From Candidatus Heimdallarchaeota archaeon LC_2 (GTDB lineage Archaea > Asgardarchaeota > Heimdallarchaeia > Heimdallarchaeales > Kariarchaeaceae): a DNA stretch of 8,266 nt. The notes beneath the pieces are model-generated. The model worked only from the letters and a program-made list of their open reading frames with translations, ran no database searches and had not been told where the DNA came from. Position 1 is the first letter of the stretch; each line of letters opens with the position of its first letter. The stretch is from the NCBI GenBank assembly GCA_001940725.1, contig MDVR01000040.1:702-8967 (forward strand). Direction: 5' to 3'. A program made the translations under genes and the position numbers. This document shows positions 6,242 to 8,266 of this stretch, in pieces.

Positions 6242-6263
6242 CATTTTCTTTGATTAGAAAATG
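6242..6263 (+). promoter_or_regulatory. Hairpin over the start of the small CxxC frame
   Basis: CATTTTC (6242-6248) and GAAAATG (6257-6263) are exact reverse complements and the second arm contains the ATG at 6261. An alternative pairing of TAATCA with TGATTA overlaps it. It may cap the 3' end of the upstream RNA or hide the start codon. It is a weak A/T-rich hairpin and could be chance. Confidence 0.3.
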
Positions 6264-6503
6264 TATACAAAAAATGATCATATTGATGGATTACTATTGT
6301 TTACTTCTATCTATCATCAAAAACAAAATAACAGTCATTCATTCAATTCATTTACCAAATGCAATGGCCGGAGTAGTATAAATTGGACTAAATACGAAGA
6401 GCATAATTTCAAAAAAGGCATAATATTTAATATTAATATTGGAACTGAAGTTAATATTCCAGGCCGTCGATGTAAAAAATGTGAAATATTAATCACAGAT
6501 TGA
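6261..6503 (+). CDS. Possible small CxxC protein
   Basis: This 80-residue frame has A/T-rich third positions like its neighbours. Its C-terminal half reads NFKKGIIFNINIGTEVNIPG and then RRCKKCEILITD. The CKKC pair plus one more cysteine (FTKCNGR) and several histidines could bind a metal, but two cysteines alone are a weak case. There is no signal peptide or membrane segment. No Shine-Dalgarno motif precedes ATG 6261; the start lies in the hairpin at 6242-6263 and directly after the candidate RNA. It ends 60 bp before the surface protein gene. The family is not recognised, and it may be a chance frame. Confidence 0.38.
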   Translation: MYTKNDHIDGLLLFTSIYHQKQNNSHSFNSFTKCNGRSSINWTKYEEHNFKKGIIFNINIGTEVNIPGRRCKKCEILITD

Positions 6504-6526
6504 TGGCAATCAAATTTATTAATGTG

Positions 6527-6535
6527 TTTTTAAAT
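6527..6535 (+). promoter_or_regulatory. TATA-like box for the secreted protein gene
   Basis: TTTTTAAAT is centred about 32 bases before ATG 6564. It predicts a start near 6558 and so a leader of only a few bases. No Shine-Dalgarno motif is present, in line with a leaderless message. Confidence 0.45.
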
Positions 6536-6563
6536 CCAAATGGAAATATTGTACTTGTATTTT

Positions 6564-8266
6564 ATGAGCTTAATTAGGAATAGATCCAATATTCGGTTTT
6601 CCCTCATATTATTGTTACTGAGTTTTTCATTTGGATCATTTGCCAATCCAGAACGACAACTGGATAACATAACGCCTTCAATTCATGATAAGATTAATTC
6701 TCAGCTTGTTAGTTCTCATGAACTAAGGGAAAATCAACATTTTGAAAATTCAGATCTCTCACCAATAAATTCAACCTCCAGAATGACTTCAATTGTATCA
6801 TTGAATAGAACTTCGAATCATTTTGTTAATTTAAACAATCTACCCGGAAAACTAGAGTTCAATAATATTAATTCCTATCAGGATTTGTTGGAGATTAATG
6901 CTGTTCTCTACCCAAATTTAGTAACCAACAGTATTGGAACTTTGAACAATGATCTTATTGGATCAGATATTCTTAATTTGAATATTAATGATACAATTTA
7001 TTCAAACTCATTGTCAACCATCATAGATCTGAGTTTGAGAGGAAATGAAATAATAGAATTACGAATTGAAGAATTATTATTTCAATTTAATCAAGAAGAT
7101 TTTGCATATGCAAATGTTGTCTTTGAGTTTAACAATTTTAATTTGATAATAATCTATAGAAATTCTCAATCTTTCATAGATTTTGGTTTTGCAACAAATT
7201 CATCAGATTCAATAAAAATCTTGAACCCACTGTCTGATTTATTGAAAATTGATATCTTCAAATTAACTCAACTGCATAATATCTCAACCCCAAATTCAAT
7301 AATAGCTCTGAATTGGAACGTTTATTCTGATAAAACTTATGATTTCGATGTTGATTTTACGAAAGTTTCTGTAAATTCTGATTTCAATCCAATAATTAGC
7401 ATAAATAACGAGCTATTAGATCTGGTAGAAAATCCTTTTTTCATATTGAATCCTTTACAGGAATATACTTTGTCAATTATCAACGAAATTGATTTTATAG
7501 AATTTGAATTTACTATTATGTATCAAGAATTAATAATTGTAGATAATCAAATCTATTATGAAACAAGTCTATATTTGAACTCAACAATAGGATTTGAAAA
7601 TTTCTATGCAAATTCGTTCATCGAAATTTTCCTTCCTCCAAAATTAGAAGTCGTATTTGTTGAATCCAAATATCCAGATTTAAACTATAACAAAAATGTT
7701 ATTAATTTCACGCTAACAGAACTAAATAATCTATTTTTCATCGCTAAATTTACTATCGAGATCGGTTTTGAATTTAAATCAAATAATCCTCAACAAGGCA
7801 ACTTCTTTCAAATTTCAGAATTTAATAAAATCCCAATTGGTGGAGAAGTTATCTCTTCAAAAAGTAAAATTGTTCAATTCTATCAGATGGATGATTTTAT
7901 TGAAACCACAATCCCAAAAAATTGGGAAAAAGGCTCGTTTACTGTTATATTTTGGTTTGAGGACGGAACGTTTCATAAATTTACTGAAAATTTGCGATAT
8001 CACCCTTCTAAGTTAATTAGTTCCACAAATTATTCAATTGGCATTGCAGAAAGATTAACTGTTTGGATACTTATACAAAATATTACCTCACAATCTAATT
8101 TGGAGGCAACAACAATCTATTCTTATTATCAGGATCAATCAAGAAGTATTGAGTCAAATAATGGTTTAATAATCAACCCTGGTGAATTTAATTTTGGAAC
8201 TCATATTCTTTTGATCAATGCTACAATTTCAGGATTAGTACCAGTAGTATTTGAATTGACATGTGA
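6564..8266 (+). CDS. Secreted, probably N-glycosylated surface protein, truncated by window edge
   Basis: The frame stays open for 567 codons and leaves the window without a stop, so the C-terminus and any membrane anchor are not seen. The N-terminus is a clear Sec signal peptide: basic MSLIRNRSNIR, a hydrophobic core FSLILLLLSFSFGSFA, and a likely cut after SFA (Ala27). The rest is rich in Asn, Ser, Ile and Phe, with alternating patterns typical of beta-sandwich domains. At least eleven N-x-S/T sequons follow the signal peptide (Asn 35, 69, 81, 142, 212, 239, 339, 381, 489, 506 and 552), which suits archaeal N-glycosylation outside the cell. A W-x-x-G-x-F-T-V-x-F-W-F-x-D-G-T segment (464-479) resembles edge strands of repeated extracellular beta domains. 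Only one cysteine is seen (567). No enzyme motif is recognised; it may be an S-layer, adhesin or other envelope protein. Confidence 0.85.
   Translation, partial: MSLIRNRSNIRFSLILLLLSFSFGSFANPERQLDNITPSIHDKINSQLVSSHELRENQHFENSDLSPINSTSRMTSIVSLNRTSNHFVNLNNLPGKLEFNNINSYQDLLEINAVLYPNLVTNSIGTLNNDLIGSDILNLNINDTIYSNSLSTIIDLSLRGNEIIELRIEELLFQFNQEDFAYANVVFEFNNFNLIIIYRNSQSFIDFGFATNSSDSIKILNPLSDLLKIDIFKLTQLHNISTPNSIIALNWNVYSDKTYDFDVDFTKVSVNSDFNPIISINNELLDLVENPFFILNPLQEYTLSIINEIDFIEFEFTIMYQELIIVDNQIYYETSLYLNSTIGFENFYANSFIEIFLPPKLEVVFVESKYPDLNYNKNVINFTLTELNNLFFIAKFTIEIGFEFKSNNPQQGNFFQISEFNKIPIGGEVISSKSKIVQFYQMDDFIETTIPKNWEKGSFTVIFWFEDGTFHKFTENLRYHPSKLISSTNYSIGIAERLTVWILIQNITSQSNLEATTIYSYYQDQSRSIESNNGLIINPGEFNFGTHILLINATISGLVPVVFELTC

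Noticed and set aside
7768..8016. 82-codon frame on the plus strand
   Set aside because: It overlaps the large secreted protein frame, which is open from 6564 to the window edge with a signal peptide and consistent composition.
1..8266. CRISPR array, insertion sequence or toxin-antitoxin pair
   Set aside because: No regularly spaced direct repeats, no transposase with terminal inverted repeats, and no recognisable toxin next to the small helical protein.

Overview
The window is AT-rich (roughly 30% GC overall) and looks archaeal. Three things point that way: a tRNA gene with an 18-nt intron at the canonical 37/38 position, bounded by a bulge-helix-bulge fold and with no encoded CCA; TATA-type promoter elements about 25-30 bases before genes, some of them nearly leaderless; and a secreted protein rich in N-glycosylation sequons. 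The mix of large TPR and HEAT scaffold proteins, unknown surface proteins and low gene density would suit an Asgard-type archaeon, but no marker gene here proves that lineage.

Layout. The left edge (1-245, minus) holds the start of a small membrane protein that is cut off by the window. After a divergent promoter region comes a 584-residue TPR protein (447-2201) with a strict 40-residue repeat. Next is a 343-residue phosphofructokinase (2500-3531) whose active site carries both residues typical of pyrophosphate-dependent enzymes. A 307-bp spacer with an unusual C-rich tract leads to a promoter with a perfect 9-bp inverted repeat and a 105-residue helical protein (3839-4156) that may be a degenerate MazG-like protein. 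A 415-residue HEAT-repeat protein (4292-5539) and tRNA-Arg(CCU) (5609-5699) follow.

The stretch 5863-6240 is the least explained part. It is about 41% GC between flanks of 22-26%, is full of short hairpins and A/G-rich loops, has a TATA-like box at the right distance, and has no convincing reading frame. I call it a candidate structured RNA of unknown family. A possible 80-residue CxxC protein (6261-6503) follows. The window ends inside a signal-peptide-bearing, probably glycosylated surface protein (6564 to the right edge), at least 567 residues long and not closed by a stop.

Apart from the first, all genes lie on the plus strand, but the spacers are 60-310 bp and most genes seem to have their own promoter, so no multi-gene operon is evident. 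The genes do not form an obvious single pathway: one central carbon enzyme, two scaffold proteins, a tRNA, and cell-envelope proteins at both ends.
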